This document shows positions 23,781-34,336 of a stretch of 64,000 nt of DNA, piece by piece. Within the stretch, counting starts at the first letter, position 1, and each line of letters starts with the position of its first letter. The translations under genes were made by a program, and so were the position numbers. Origin of the DNA: Corynespora cassiicola (Eukaryota > Ascomycota > Dothideomycetes > Pleosporales > Corynesporascaceae); NCBI GenBank assembly GCA_022059125.1, contig JAEUWY010000001.1, positions 2,356,001 to 2,420,000 on the forward strand, written 5' to 3'. Below the pieces are notes generated by a model. It was not told where the DNA came from and made no database searches. It was given only the letters and a program-made list of their open reading frames with translations.

Positions 23781-24201
23781 GACGCTTCACCTGCCCCATC
23801 CACTCTGGCCTCCCGCACCACCAATTAGACGTTCCACCACCCAAACCTGTCCAGCACTGCAATTCTCCTAACCCACCGTCTGCCTGTCAAGCCTAATAGC
23901 GCCGCGTCGCGTGGTCGTCAGGTCCATGCCCGTCGACGCTGGGCCTGATGCCACTCACCCTGCCCAATTGTGACCAGATCCCCCAAGGAACCCCCCATAG
24001 CCCCATCCCTGCCCGCACCGCACCGCGGCGATCCGCAAAGCTCCCGTAAATATCACCGTGGCCCGTCCCTGGTACATCACACCTCGAGTCCTGCTCGCTG
24101 ATATACTAGTACCTACCTCGCCAGCTTCGGTACGTGGCTCCCATCCTCCCTGTCAATGCGCCTCTGGTTGACCACCCCAGGCCCCCGTGCGAGAAGCCTA
24201 C

Positions 24202-24207
24202 TATAAA
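24202..24207 (+). promoter_or_regulatory. Candidate TATA box of the WOPR gene
   Basis: TATAAA followed within about 30 nt by a strongly pyrimidine-rich tract (CTCGTCCTCATCCTCCACC), the usual pattern at fungal transcription starts. If real, the leader is about 600-700 nt long. Confidence 0.45.
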
Positions 24208-24483
24208 CACCCCACGGTGCTCAGCTCCATTCAATCTCGCCTCGTCCTCATCCTCCACCACTACCACCACTCCACCAGCTCCAGCTTCAACCGTCACTCC
24301 GCCCGTCACCCTGTCCTGACTAAGCTCCTTCTGCTCCTCCCTCAACCCACCTGCCCCTACCCCCAACTCCTCTCCCCCCCCCGCGCTATCGCCCCGTCTG
24401 CGACCGCGAGACTGCCCGACGAACTCAATCCCGCGCCTGGCACCGACCTGTCGCCGGCCACGACACCTGAAACACTCCCTATT

Positions 24484-24553
24484 GTAAGCTCCCCCTGCCG
24501 CATGCTCTCTAACCGTTCACGCCTCTCATTGTACCGTATACTGACCGAAACAG
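24484..24553 (+). other. Probable 5'-leader intron of the WOPR gene
   Basis: A 70-nt interval with donor GTAAGC, branch point TACTGAC (24539-24545) and acceptor ACAG, 8 nt past the branch. Size and signals match the coding introns in the window. It lies in the untranslated leader, 360 nt before the start codon. Confidence 0.6.
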
Positions 24554-24915
24554 CTGTTCACTCCTCAAACCCTCCCGCTTCGGCCATTTCCCCAGCGCCC
24601 GAGCCCACGCTTGCATCATCCCATATATTGGGATTGCGCTTTCCTTCAGTCGTCTGATACCATCTTGTCATTCGTCAGCCGTTTACTCTCTGCTTGGTCC
24701 CTCCACTCCTCCTTGTACCACTTTACCTATTTCCTCAAAGGGTACCTTCTCCTATGCTCTTCCAAGCTCTTTGAGGAAGCTGCGCTACAACCGCTCCACT
24801 CGCCTCTCTTGCTTCCAGCCCACCCACTTTTTCTTTTCTTTTCCACCTACCGCTTTAATCTGTCCCACCTCTCGCATTCCCCATGTTACAAGGAATCAGA
24901 CCCTCGACCCTAAAC

Positions 24916-26679
24916 ATGCCGTCTTTTGGACATAACATGTCCCTCGGTGTCCAAAAGATGGATGGCTATCCGGACACCGATTCGTGGACCTGGACGCAGC
25001 AGGCACACACACCGCCTCAGACGTATCCCAACATTTTCGACCCCTCGCTCTACGCAAATTTCACCGCCCATCTGCAGCCCCCGGGTGCCGTGCCAACCCG
25101 CCACCACTCCATCGCCACCTCCCATGTCATCCCATCCGGCACTTCCACCCCACCGCCCCGGCAGCAGATTGCGGGCTCCATGGTCAAGGCCCAGCCTGCG
25201 TTCAAGCCCACTTGGCACGGTTTCCTCGACACCACCAAAGATGCCATGACCATTGTCGAGGCCGCTCTCCAGGGTCGCCTCAGCCACATCAGCCGAAGGC
25301 CCCACGACAAGGAGCGAGCAGAGATGCTCACCTCCGGAACCGTGCTCGTCTACGAGGAGAATGCCTCGGGCATCAAGCGTTGGACCGACGCCGTCCATTG
25401 GTCGCCCAGTCGCGTCATGAACAACTGCCTCATCTACCGCCAGCTCGTGCGCGCATTGAAGCCCGAGGAGAAGAAGTCGGCCCTAAACCCCTCCTGCGGC
25501 AGCAAGAGGAAGCGCAAGGAGGGCACCAGCTCTTCCATCACCAAGACGGGCGAGAACGTCAACACGTCCGAGGACGAGTACGAGAACCCGACCTTTGAGG
25601 GTGCCCTCACCGGCGAGGTCACGCCCAACGAGAAGGTGTACGCCAATTTCGCTCAGAGCCTCACCCCAGATCAGCAGCGGCGCTTCTGCGGCTCTTTGAT
25701 CGACAGCTATGAGTTCAAAGAGGGCGGCCTGATGAAGAAGACCATCTCGGTCAAGTACCAGGGTACCACCCATCACATCATCTCCTATTATAGCCTCGAG
25801 GACGTCGTGAGCGGCAAGCTCAAGCGCCCATTCCAGGACCCAAAGCTGGCAGACGTCCAGCCTCGGCCCGAGCTTCTCACCGGCTGGAAGGTCAGCCTCG
25901 AGGACGAGGAGAGCAAGGATATGCCGCTCATCGCAGGCTACCCACCGCATCTCCAGCCAGGTCACATGCATCACCCTTCCATGAGCGTAGCAGCTGGAGT
26001 ACCCCACGGGCTCCCCCACTCGTCTGCCCTGCACCTGCAGACTCATGACTACTGGCACGGAAACCAGTTCCACCAGTACAGCAGCGCACACCAGAGCAGC
26101 AGCCACTACACATCGCCTCAGCACACGGCATCCCCCTATGCTCCGCCCCAGGCCGCTTCGCAGTACTCCCAGCAGCACTCTCCTCAGCACTACTCTGCGC
26201 AGCCGGCGAGCACTGCTCAGTACTCGCAGCAGCCTTCCCCACAGCATTACTCGTCGCAGCCGCCTTCGGCTCCGCAATATGCAGCTCAGCCGCCTGCGGC
26301 CCCTCAATACACTCCTCAGGCGCAGACGACGCCACAATACAGCGCGCCTGAGCCTCAGGTGTCCCCTGCCGCGCAGTACCCCCCGCCCGCTTCTGCAGCG
26401 CAGTACACCGCCTCCCACCAGGAGCAGGTGGCGCCCAGCCCCCAGTATGCCGTCCCCCAGGCACCCGTCTTCGACCTCCATGTGCCCGTCCCTCCTCAGA
26501 CATCGACTCCAGTGCAGCAGACACAGAGCCCTATCCCTCAGCACGACCCTGCGAGGAGGGCGTCTGCTCCGGTTGCTCTGCAGTCATACAGCCAACCGCA
26601 GTACCATGCGACGCCCCAGGCTCAGTCGTATTATGTCAATGATCAAAAGTATCCTACCGCTCCCAGCTATGGGTTCTAG
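24916..26679 (+). CDS. WOR1: WOPR-family master regulator (WOR1/SGE1/RYP1 type)
   Basis: DNA-binding regulator of about 587 aa, intronless in the coding region. WOPR lobe a spans residues about 97-180 (TWHGFLDTTKDAMTIVEAAL, ISRRPHDKERAEML, GIKRWTDAVHWSPSR). WOPR lobe b spans about 254-311 (SLIDSYEFKEGGLMKKTISV, HHIISYYSLEDVVSGKL). The linker has a basic nuclear signal (SKRKRKEG) and an acidic patch. From about residue 355 the protein is Gln/Tyr/Pro/Ser/Ala-rich with repeated QY motifs. Family members switch cell type or fungal form and control virulence effectors in pathogens. Start 24916 (taaacATGCC) is preferred; an in-frame ATG at 24883 would add 11 residues. Two residues differ from the consensus I recall (RWTDG to RWTDA, NF/NFL to NCL). 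The gene is isolated in a gene-free domain over 20 kb long. Confidence 0.93.
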   Translation: MPSFGHNMSLGVQKMDGYPDTDSWTWTQQAHTPPQTYPNIFDPSLYANFTAHLQPPGAVPTRHHSIATSHVIPSGTSTPPPRQQIAGSMVKAQPAFKPTWHGFLDTTKDAMTIVEAALQGRLSHISRRPHDKERAEMLTSGTVLVYEENASGIKRWTDAVHWSPSRVMNNCLIYRQLVRALKPEEKKSALNPSCGSKRKRKEGTSSSITKTGENVNTSEDEYENPTFEGALTGEVTPNEKVYANFAQSLTPDQQRRFCGSLIDSYEFKEGGLMKKTISVKYQGTTHHIISYYSLEDVVSGKLKRPFQDPKLADVQPRPELLTGWKVSLEDEESKDMPLIAGYPPHLQPGHMHHPSMSVAAGVPHGLPHSSALHLQTHDYWHGNQFHQYSSAHQSSSHYTSPQHTASPYAPPQAASQYSQQHSPQHYSAQPASTAQYSQQPSPQHYSSQPPSAPQYAAQPPAAPQYTPQAQTTPQYSAPEPQVSPAAQYPPPASAAQYTASHQEQVAPSPQYAVPQAPVFDLHVPVPPQTSTPVQQTQSPIPQHDPARRASAPVALQSYSQPQYHATPQAQSYYVNDQKYPTAPSYGF

Positions 26680-27320
26680 AGGGCTACGGCCAGCTCGGCG
26701 TTTACAGAATGTTCGCAAAGCAAATCTCCTTTCGTTTGGATGTCGGAGATGTAAGAATGCAAGAGACGGATTTGGTTTTCATTTTGGCGATACTCTCTTT
26801 CCTTGTGCATCATTACCCCGGCGGGGGAGGACACTCTCTCATTTTTTTTTTAATTGCAACTGGCTCTCATCAGAGCAAAGCACGGAGCGCGCATCTGGTT
26901 CTACACAGCGACATCAGCACGGTACACAACAGTCACGAGAAATGATCAAGGCGGAACGATCAGGGACATTGATACCCCGGAAAGGCACGGCGAAGATCGG
27001 CACTTGTCTACGCATCTCGAACTGGACATTATCATCATCATCATCCTTCATAATTGGCAGGACTCTTGGTCGTCTTATTGTTATTCCAACATGGCGTTTC
27101 GGACATTTCCTTTTCTCATTTTACCCACCAGGTGGGCCGAAAGTCTGCTTTTCCTGCATAGCATTGTTGTTTTGGATTTTCTTTTGCCTCATCTCTCTAG
27201 GAACGGAGCGTCTGCACTTGTTTTTGGGGCGCGCACGCAAAAAAAAAGAAAATTTCCTTGGGAGGATGCAAGCGTAGTCAGCACAGTCGTTCATGGGTCA
27301 GATTGATGTTGTATTGTAAT
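26680..27320 (+). other. Probable 3' region of the WOPR transcript
   Basis: T-rich sequence directly after the stop, less GC-rich than its surroundings and without a recognisable gene. Its composition fits a 3' untranslated region. No single polyadenylation signal could be fixed. Confidence 0.4.
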
Positions 27321-27521
27321 TGTAGTAGTCTTGGTAGCGCCCACCAGCCCCTGGGACAGGACGGCGGTGGTGTTGACGCTGAAAATGCCAAAGACATTTG
27401 GTCAAATCAAAACCTCTGTGCACAAGCTATTGGAAGTGCCGAAAGCAGTCTTGATCCGCCCTTCCCCGTCCCGCGCGTTCCCTGTGTGAATTATCGAAGC
27501 ACCGTCCACCGACCCCAGAAA

Positions 27522-27559
27522 AGCAGCAGCAAGAGCAGCAGCGGCAGCAGCAGCAGCAA
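27522..27559. repeat. AGC/CAG microsatellite
   Basis: Imperfect AGC triplets (two interruptions). Confidence 0.75.
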
Positions 27560-28077
27560 ACAAACGACGACTTACCCCATGATCCCCGTGCAGGACGTAT
27601 CACCGAGCGACCCTCGCGCATGCCCGTCGCCGCCATGTTACCGATGACGAACCAACTAGTGCAATGTACAGATTGCAAGACATAAACGACAACACAAATC
27701 TTTTCCTGTTGCATGGAGTGAGTGGGAAAGGGACCGGCCGGCCGTCCCTCGCTCCCGATCAGAAGGTTCAACCTCCAGAGGTCCTGGAGCCATCGCGCAG
27801 CAAGGGCGCAGCAGGGCAGACACTTGGATGCAGCGCAGCCCGACCGAGACCGAGACCGGCTTCTCATCCAAACCACTGGACTCGGCTTCATGCCCAAGGG
27901 AGGCTCGACACGCACGCCGCACCGAACAGCTCAGCGCAGCGCAGCGCAGCGCAGCAAAGCACTGCCAGCAACATCAGCAGCAGCACCGCACGGCACAGGA
28001 TAAGACAAGACGAGGCGAAACGGTGGCCGCCCGTCGAATGGGCCGTCATTCTCTCGCTCACGCGGGCGCCCGCATAG

Positions 28078-28106
28078 CATGGCCATGCCATGGCCATGCC
28101 ATGCCA
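28078..28106. repeat. CATGGC/GCCATG array
   Basis: Overlapping CATGGC and GCCATG words forming nested palindromes. A related array lies at 29511-29552. Confidence 0.65.
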
Positions 28107-28360
28107 CGGCCGCCGCCGCCGCCGCCGCCCCCAACTCCCAACTCGCCAACGTTGGCAAACAGACAGACGGGTAGCCAGCACGCACGACGTACCCTCAGTC
28201 TCAGACGCAGCGCGCCTCACGACGCGCCCCAGCCAGTCGCAGAATCAGGAAACGCTTGGGTCGGGTCTGCAGGCCGAGTGCAAACGAGTGGACACCCAGC
28301 AATGCCCTCGTACAGTCATGGAGCGCTGCCTCATACACACTAATAGGTGCTTAAAGCACG

Positions 28361-28389
28361 CGCGCACGCACGCACGCACGCACGCACGT
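28361..28389. repeat. (GCAC)n microsatellite
   Basis: Six to seven copies of ACGC/GCAC. Confidence 0.8.
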
Positions 28390-29510
28390 AGTCAAATGCG
28401 TATGGGCATAGCGTGTGGCATGGAAGGGCATGAGGTAGGATACCCAAGCCAAGCCAACCGTGAGCAATGGCCGTTTTCTCTCCCTCTCGCCTTCTCACCC
28501 TCTCCTTTGGCGCACTTGCATGGGCAGAGGCGGCGGCGGCCAGGAAAGAAGGAGCAAACGACCGCTCAAAGTGTGTGAGAGGCCATGTGTGAGAGCGTGG
28601 GCAAGCAATGCCGGCCCTCGGGGTGCAGCGGGTATCCTTGTACCGTACCTAGCGCGTTGCCCGTTTTTCCCGCCCGTACATGGCCCCGTCTTGCCCATTT
28701 TGGGGCGAGTCGGCATCCCGGGTCGAGCGGATGGCATGCCGGAGGGGAAGGAGAGGGAGGGGAGCTGGTGCTGGTAGCTGGCGGTTGAGGAGGGGGGGGG
28801 ATGGATACGAGTACGATGGCCCCCCCGGTGGTTGCCGGGTTGAGGGGGGGTTTTTGCTGTGAGGGTTTGGGGACGAGTCCATGGCATTGTCGGTTCTCCT
28901 GCTTTGCGTGCTGTGCGGGAGAGAAATGGGGTGCGGGCATGGTGACGCCAATCCACCCACCCCCCTTCGTTCCTTCCATCCTTCGTCGGATCGGAAAGGG
29001 CAACGAGTGTAGGCTGTTGTCCGCGAGCTGCATCAGCGGCCCGTGCACTCACTCCAAGCCTACCTCCTACAACACCACCCACCCACACTCGAGATTCGGG
29101 AGGAGGCACAGCAGCGACCCCCCAAAAAAATTGAAAGAGATAGGGACATGCGGAATGTGCGGACGCGCATGCAGACGCGGAACGGCGGATGCGATGCCCC
29201 ATTCCATGCCAACGGCCACGACGTCCATGTTCTGAGCCTTGCATGCAGCGCATGGGTGCATGCACGGCTGGCGAAAAGGATTTGAGATCTTCTCGATGAG
29301 ATTTGGTAAGGATGCTGTGCCACCGAGAACTGAGACCTGCGAGCCGTGTGTATGGCCTCACCTTTTTCCTTCTGTCGATTCGAACTACCACTTGAGATTC
29401 GGCCGTTCTCTCTTCCTCTGCTACCCGCCGTCTCTCTCTGGCTGAGCACCCTATCTGTCTACGTCCACGTGCCGTGCACAGCCGTCGACCAGACGGCACC
29501 GCATAGGTTT

Positions 29511-29552
29511 GGCATGGAGCATGCCATGCGATGCCATGCCATGGCATGGCGC
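29511..29552. repeat. Second CATGGC/GCATGCC array
   Basis: Repeated ATGCC, CATGGC and GCATGG words that can fold on themselves. It shares words with the array at 28078-28106. Confidence 0.6.
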
Positions 29553-30295
29553 CGGGCAGGCACAAAGCCGCATCATTGCACCGAGTCCCTATGCCACGAT
29601 ATCGCATCTCACCGCCGCCAGCCCTGCTACCAGGCCAGTCCACTATAGATGGTACTACTATGCGGGGAAGCGTAGGCGAGGTCAAGAAAGTCGCATCATC
29701 TCGATCAATGCCTGGAGGCGTTGAAGATTGACACGCAAAAAGGAAATGAGACAGGGGCCGTTCATGTAAGTATGGCGTGGTTTTGCTCTCCCGTGGCCTT
29801 AGTTTGCTCTGATTTTTGCTCCATACTAAACGCTGACCTTACTATACACATCATCATCAATCACATCACGTCTCTTGCGGTTGGAGGTTGGCATGGCCGG
29901 CGGTGCGTCATTTCGCTTCTAGCCCATGATGTGCGGTGATTTATCCTCGGTGGGGCGTAGCCGGGCTACTAGCTGGTCAGGCTAACTGGATAGCCTATGA
30001 TGGAGCTCCATGCATCTGACTTGAACTGTGGGCTACCTAACTGACATAGGTACGTACCAAATATGGGGAAAGATGGGGCTGCTGCGTTTGATGTTTTGGG
30101 CACAACTCGGGGATCGCTCCAACCCAAGGTCGTGCGGTAATGTATGTTGGGTACCTAGGTACACGGCGACGACTCCGGATCCATTGCCCAAAGGGTTGCC
30201 CTCTAATCTGGAGAAGATTGGGCGAAGCGGGGAACGTCTAGGTGTCCTCTCCCTTCTTGCCAGGCCAGGGTCGCGAATATGGCTCCGTCCACGGC

Positions 30296-30350
30296 GCAGC
30301 ACCAGCACCAACACCAGCACCAGCACCGACACCGACATCAGCACCAACAA
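30296..30350. repeat. CACCAG/CACCGA hexamer repeat
   Basis: Imperfect tandem hexamers CAGCAC, CAACAC and CGACAC. Confidence 0.7.
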
Positions 30351-31950
30351 CTCTCAAAAGTCAATTGTTAGACGAGATGGGCATGGGGGCCCTTTTGGCT
30401 ACCCAACTAGGCAACTCAGCCACGCTGCGAACTGATTTGGAAAAGACACGACGTAGGGGGCGACCGAGCACAGCAAACAGGAACAGACGAGGAAGCAGGA
30501 CATGGGCATGGGGGCTTCAAGCGCCCGCGGGAGCGTTCGTGAGGCGGTTCGTCGTTCGGCGGCCCCAACTCGGTCGTCGCGTATGCAGTCGCCGTTCACC
30601 TTCGACGCAGTCGGCGTTCCCCTTTCACCTCAACCTCCTTCTCCAGCATCGCGCCATGCATAGTCATCTAAGGCTTGCAGATGCTTCTGTACGGTGATCG
30701 GGCTACGGCACCATGACAAACTTTTCCAACGGTCAATGCCACGCGCCGCCATGGGCACAGGGCTGTTGAACACCATTTTACCTTTGCCTAGCGCATACTC
30801 GTCTTTGATTTTTTGGGGGAATGGATAGATGATGCTTGCAGGGCAGCAGCAGGGCAGCAGGGAGAGGAAAAAGGGACACGGCGGGCGGATAGGCGGACGC
30901 CTCCTCCCCGGCAAGCCCATGTCTGCAGGCATCTCGTCCCTTTTCCACCTGCGTGCGCGCGCATCTCAGCGGCAGCAGCAAGCCCTTCTTTTCCTTTGCC
31001 CGTCAGCATGCAAGACGCAACCCCAAAAAGCATCGCCATGATACCGCTCCGACACCGACCCTCCAGACGCAACGCAAGGCACCGCACGCGAGCTCAGGTC
31101 TTAAAGTTCGCAAAGGAGAAGTAAAACGGCCTTGTACCGAAACCATCCTGCCGTTCGGCGCCCGTTGCAGCCCGACGAACCTGTTCTCCGGACGCGACCG
31201 TTGAGCTCCCAGCATGACCCCCCGGGCTATCAGGGAGGGAAAGCGCTCCAATCCCTTTCGGCCCTGATGCTCCCTCGTCCTGTCGTGTCGTCTTCATCAT
31301 CCCGGGTCCCGCCAGCCCGCGGTGCCCCCAGTCGAGTAAAAGCGCAAGATCCCGGCTCCCTATCCTTGCCTCTCTCCACCCCTCCCTCTCCTAATCGACC
31401 AGTCCGCAAACGACCTTTCCGCGCCTCTTGCAACAGCACACCTAGTCAGCCCGCCACGGCCCTCTTTTTTTTCTCTCTGTCTCTGATCCCCCCCTGCTGC
31501 GCCGCCCATGTCTCCACCCTGGGCCCTTCGCTACGCCCTCAAGCGCCCAGCCTCAATCCCAAGAGCGACAAACGCACTTGGGGATGCGAGCCTAGGTACT
31601 CAGCAGGCAAGCAAAAAAAAAAAAGCCATGGGGCGTGTCTCGGATCACGTGCGGCGAGATAGCGTTAGATGTACCTGCCTAAGTATCTATGCAGGCAAGC
31701 TTCCCTGTCTCGATGGACCGATGGAATCCGAAATCACGCGCTTTTTCTTTTATCCCTGCAAAAAAAATGCAATGCCCACCGCTTCTCTACTCAAGAACGC
31801 ACAAGAAAATCGATAGTCGAAGTGGGGTGGAGCAATATTATATCGCAAGAGCACTTATAGCAAGATTGGGGAAAGATAGGTCGAGCCGGCGTTTTGTGAC
31901 TTGTGTTTGATAGTCTTGGATAAGGGCCGGAGATCGAGACTGGAATCGCT

Positions 31951-31989
31951 GCTGATGATGCTAATGATGATGCTAATGATGATGATGAT
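31951..31989. repeat. GAT/GCTAAT microsatellite
   Basis: GATGATGCTAAT repeated twice, followed by GAT triplets. Confidence 0.7.
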
Positions 31990-32520
31990 TCTGTATCACA
32001 GGTAAGGCGGATAGACGCTTCGATGCTAATTGGCCCATTCCTCACTCCTCTTTTGCACTCATGTACCCCCGCGGAGATGCAAGCCCCCCCCTCCCGACTG
32101 CGTGTGCATATCAAAGTTGAAGAGCTCGTTCGTCTTCGCTTTCGCATTGTTCCAGATTTGGTCTGTGGCATCAACTTGGGAGGAGGGGTGAGGGGGGGTC
32201 AAGGTATGCAATCCTGTCTCGATTAGATGATGTGCTGCTGGTTCGCCGATTCATCCTGGCTAAGCGAGGATGAGTAAAGTTTTGGTTTTGGCTGGGTTCG
32301 CAGAGGGCATTGCGGAATACGCGATGCATGCGTGTCTAGAGGGGGCATGGGGTGGTGGTGATGCTGGTGGTGGTGGTGGTGGCGGGCGGCGGAGGGATCG
32401 GAAGATACCGCTGTTGTCTGGGGCGTCGCGGTAGGGCCGCCCGCGACATGCCGGTAGTAGGTAGATGAGATGGAGGTAGGGATTTGTTGCGGTTGGGGTA
32501 GGGGTGGGAGGGGCATTAGG

Positions 32521-32590
32521 GTAGGGCAGGACAGGGTAAGACCGGGGAGGAGGACAGGGCAGGATAGGGCAGGATAGGGAAGGACAGGGC
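32521..32590 (+). repeat. Purine-rich AGGACAGGGC tandem repeat
   Basis: Several imperfect 10-nt units (AGGACAGGGC and AGGATAGGGC). One strand is nearly all purine with many GGG triplets, so it is a triplex or G-quadruplex candidate. Confidence 0.7.
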
Positions 32591-33991
32591 AACACTGAAC
32601 CAAGGTGAGGCTGCAAAGAGAGCGTGCGTACCTTGCGAGATGGAGGGCCGTTTGGGCACCTCTGACGTCTGGCATGTGATGTGATCCGGGGAGATAGGGA
32701 CGGCGTTTCATCGACGGGGTCAGGGTCTAGGCGACGCCATATTTTGGAGTCAGGGGCCTGGGCACGTTTGATGCGGTAGATCAGTGCAGGGCTGGACGGG
32801 CACCGAATGTGGGCTGTTGTGAGCTGATGATGCGAGGTGATGTGTGGTAAGGGTACAGATCAGGGACGATTGGGGAGGAGGATTTGCCGAATAGGAAAGA
32901 AAATGCGGAGCTCATGTATTCTATGCCAGGTCTGGACAGTGCTGCATATGAGCGGGCTTGGGGACCGTCATGGACTCGGACGTTTGGCAGGCTGCCAGGC
33001 ACGCGCGCCCTCACACGTCTAAGACATAGGTACGTACGTACGTACATAGGTTAGACTAGAGGCCGGCATTGCACATACTCACCCCCTCTCTCTACCGACA
33101 TGAGATGGAAAGCCTCCTAACCACACGGATCCTCCGAATCTGCCAGCAAGCCCCTCGGCGTAAGCAGGACTACTTCCAGATTGCGGCTAGAAGCGCGTCA
33201 ATCCAAATCTCTCCGCTTGCTGACTGCCAATCAATAGTCCCACCCGTAGAATTTGCAACCTACAAACCTGCGCCGAGGCACTCGTCCTCCGCCGCGATTC
33301 ATTTTCAACACGTCTTCCACGCCTCGCGCGCACTCGGCCTGGCCTGGCCTGCCCTACCCTACCCGACCTATTCTCAGCCCTCATGTCAATCTTCATTGCG
33401 CTCCGCACCCAGTCCCTGACGCCACCGTAGCAGCAGCAGCAGCGTTGACATTCCAGAACGAACATGGTATGCCACATGCCAGCCGCCAGCCGCCAGCCGG
33501 AAGGCATGCCGTGTACGGGTCTCTCCATGACCGGTAGTCGCTGTCTTGCGGCTTGCTCCGTCCACCCCGTCTTTACCGCCATTTGACGGGCTGAGCTTTT
33601 CGCGGAACCTCTCTCCGCCGAACGCGCGCCATCGCCATTTCCGAGCCGCGCGCCCTCTCCGCACCATCACCAACCACCACTCATGCCGTTACCCTGCCAC
33701 TCATCTCCCTTCTTCCGGTTTCGCCAATCCTCAGAGCTGAGGAGGGAGGGGACAGGATGCGGGAAGATGTGGAAATGCGTCAGCAATGCACGCACGTACC
33801 TTACTACTACCCAGCTACATATGCCCGAAGGGAAAAAAATAGCCCGACGCGTAGGGCTGGCAGGACAAGACCAGACAGAGAGTCATTGAACAGCAAACCC
33901 CATTTTTCCCTGTCATGCGGCCGCCCACCACCCCTGCCTCTGCCGCAGCAAGAAACGCTCGATACTGTGTCGCCATTACTCGAGTCTCGAC

Positions 33992-34025
33992 CGACGGCGA
34001 CGGCGACGGCGACGGCAACGGCGAC
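33992..34025. repeat. (GGCGAC)n microsatellite
   Basis: About five imperfect copies. Confidence 0.75.
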
Positions 34026-34300
34026 AAACTGACTCTCTTTTTGACAGAATCGCCGTTCGCTCGCCGTTCGCTCACCGTTTTTTCCCCCCACCATTCCCTC
34101 TTTTTTCTAAAAAGAGAAAAAAGAAAAAACTTTCCGGCGACCCGCTTTCTCATCATACATGGGGATGGATGATCGCGGGTAATTGCGCACTCTTGCAACG
34201 GGCGACGAGGGGGAAGGGGGGTCTGGCAAGACCCTATTTGGGACTTGGACGCAGAAAGTGATCGTCTAGCGTCCGCGGGGGGGGGAGGAAAACAGTCTTT

Positions 34301-34336
34301 GACACAGACACAGACACAGACACAGACACAGACACA
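34301..34336. repeat. (GACACA)n microsatellite
   Basis: Six perfect hexamer copies. Confidence 0.85.

Larger units (their letters stand above)
15061..24200. other. GC-rich gene-free upstream domain of the WOPR gene
   Basis: About 9 kb of visibly GC-rich sequence with many overlapping open frames on both strands. None shows a domain, a plausible intron pattern or a consistent frame; long frames are expected by chance at this composition. It contains microsatellites, a four-run G tract and an 18-C run, listed separately. Its position upstream of a developmental master regulator suggests a large regulatory region or non-coding transcription. The sequence alone does not prove either. Confidence 0.5.

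Noticed and set aside
22296..23871. Several frames of 200-360 codons on both strands
   Set aside because: Very GC-rich, low-complexity Ala/Arg/Gly/Pro translations in overlapping frames, driven by microsatellites. No domain and no consistent frame.
25483..27277. Frames of 200-410 codons overlapping the WOPR gene
   Set aside because: Arg/Ser/Leu-rich shadows of the WOPR coding repeats in other frames.
28495..29685. A 396-codon minus-strand frame in the downstream domain
   Set aside because: Low-complexity, composition-driven translation with no domain and overlapping frames on both strands.
31101..31108. TTAAAGTT, resembling the Wor1 binding core TTAAAGTTT
   Set aside because: Only one near match over some 20 kb of the domain, about what chance predicts. 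A motif scan with a proper matrix would be needed.
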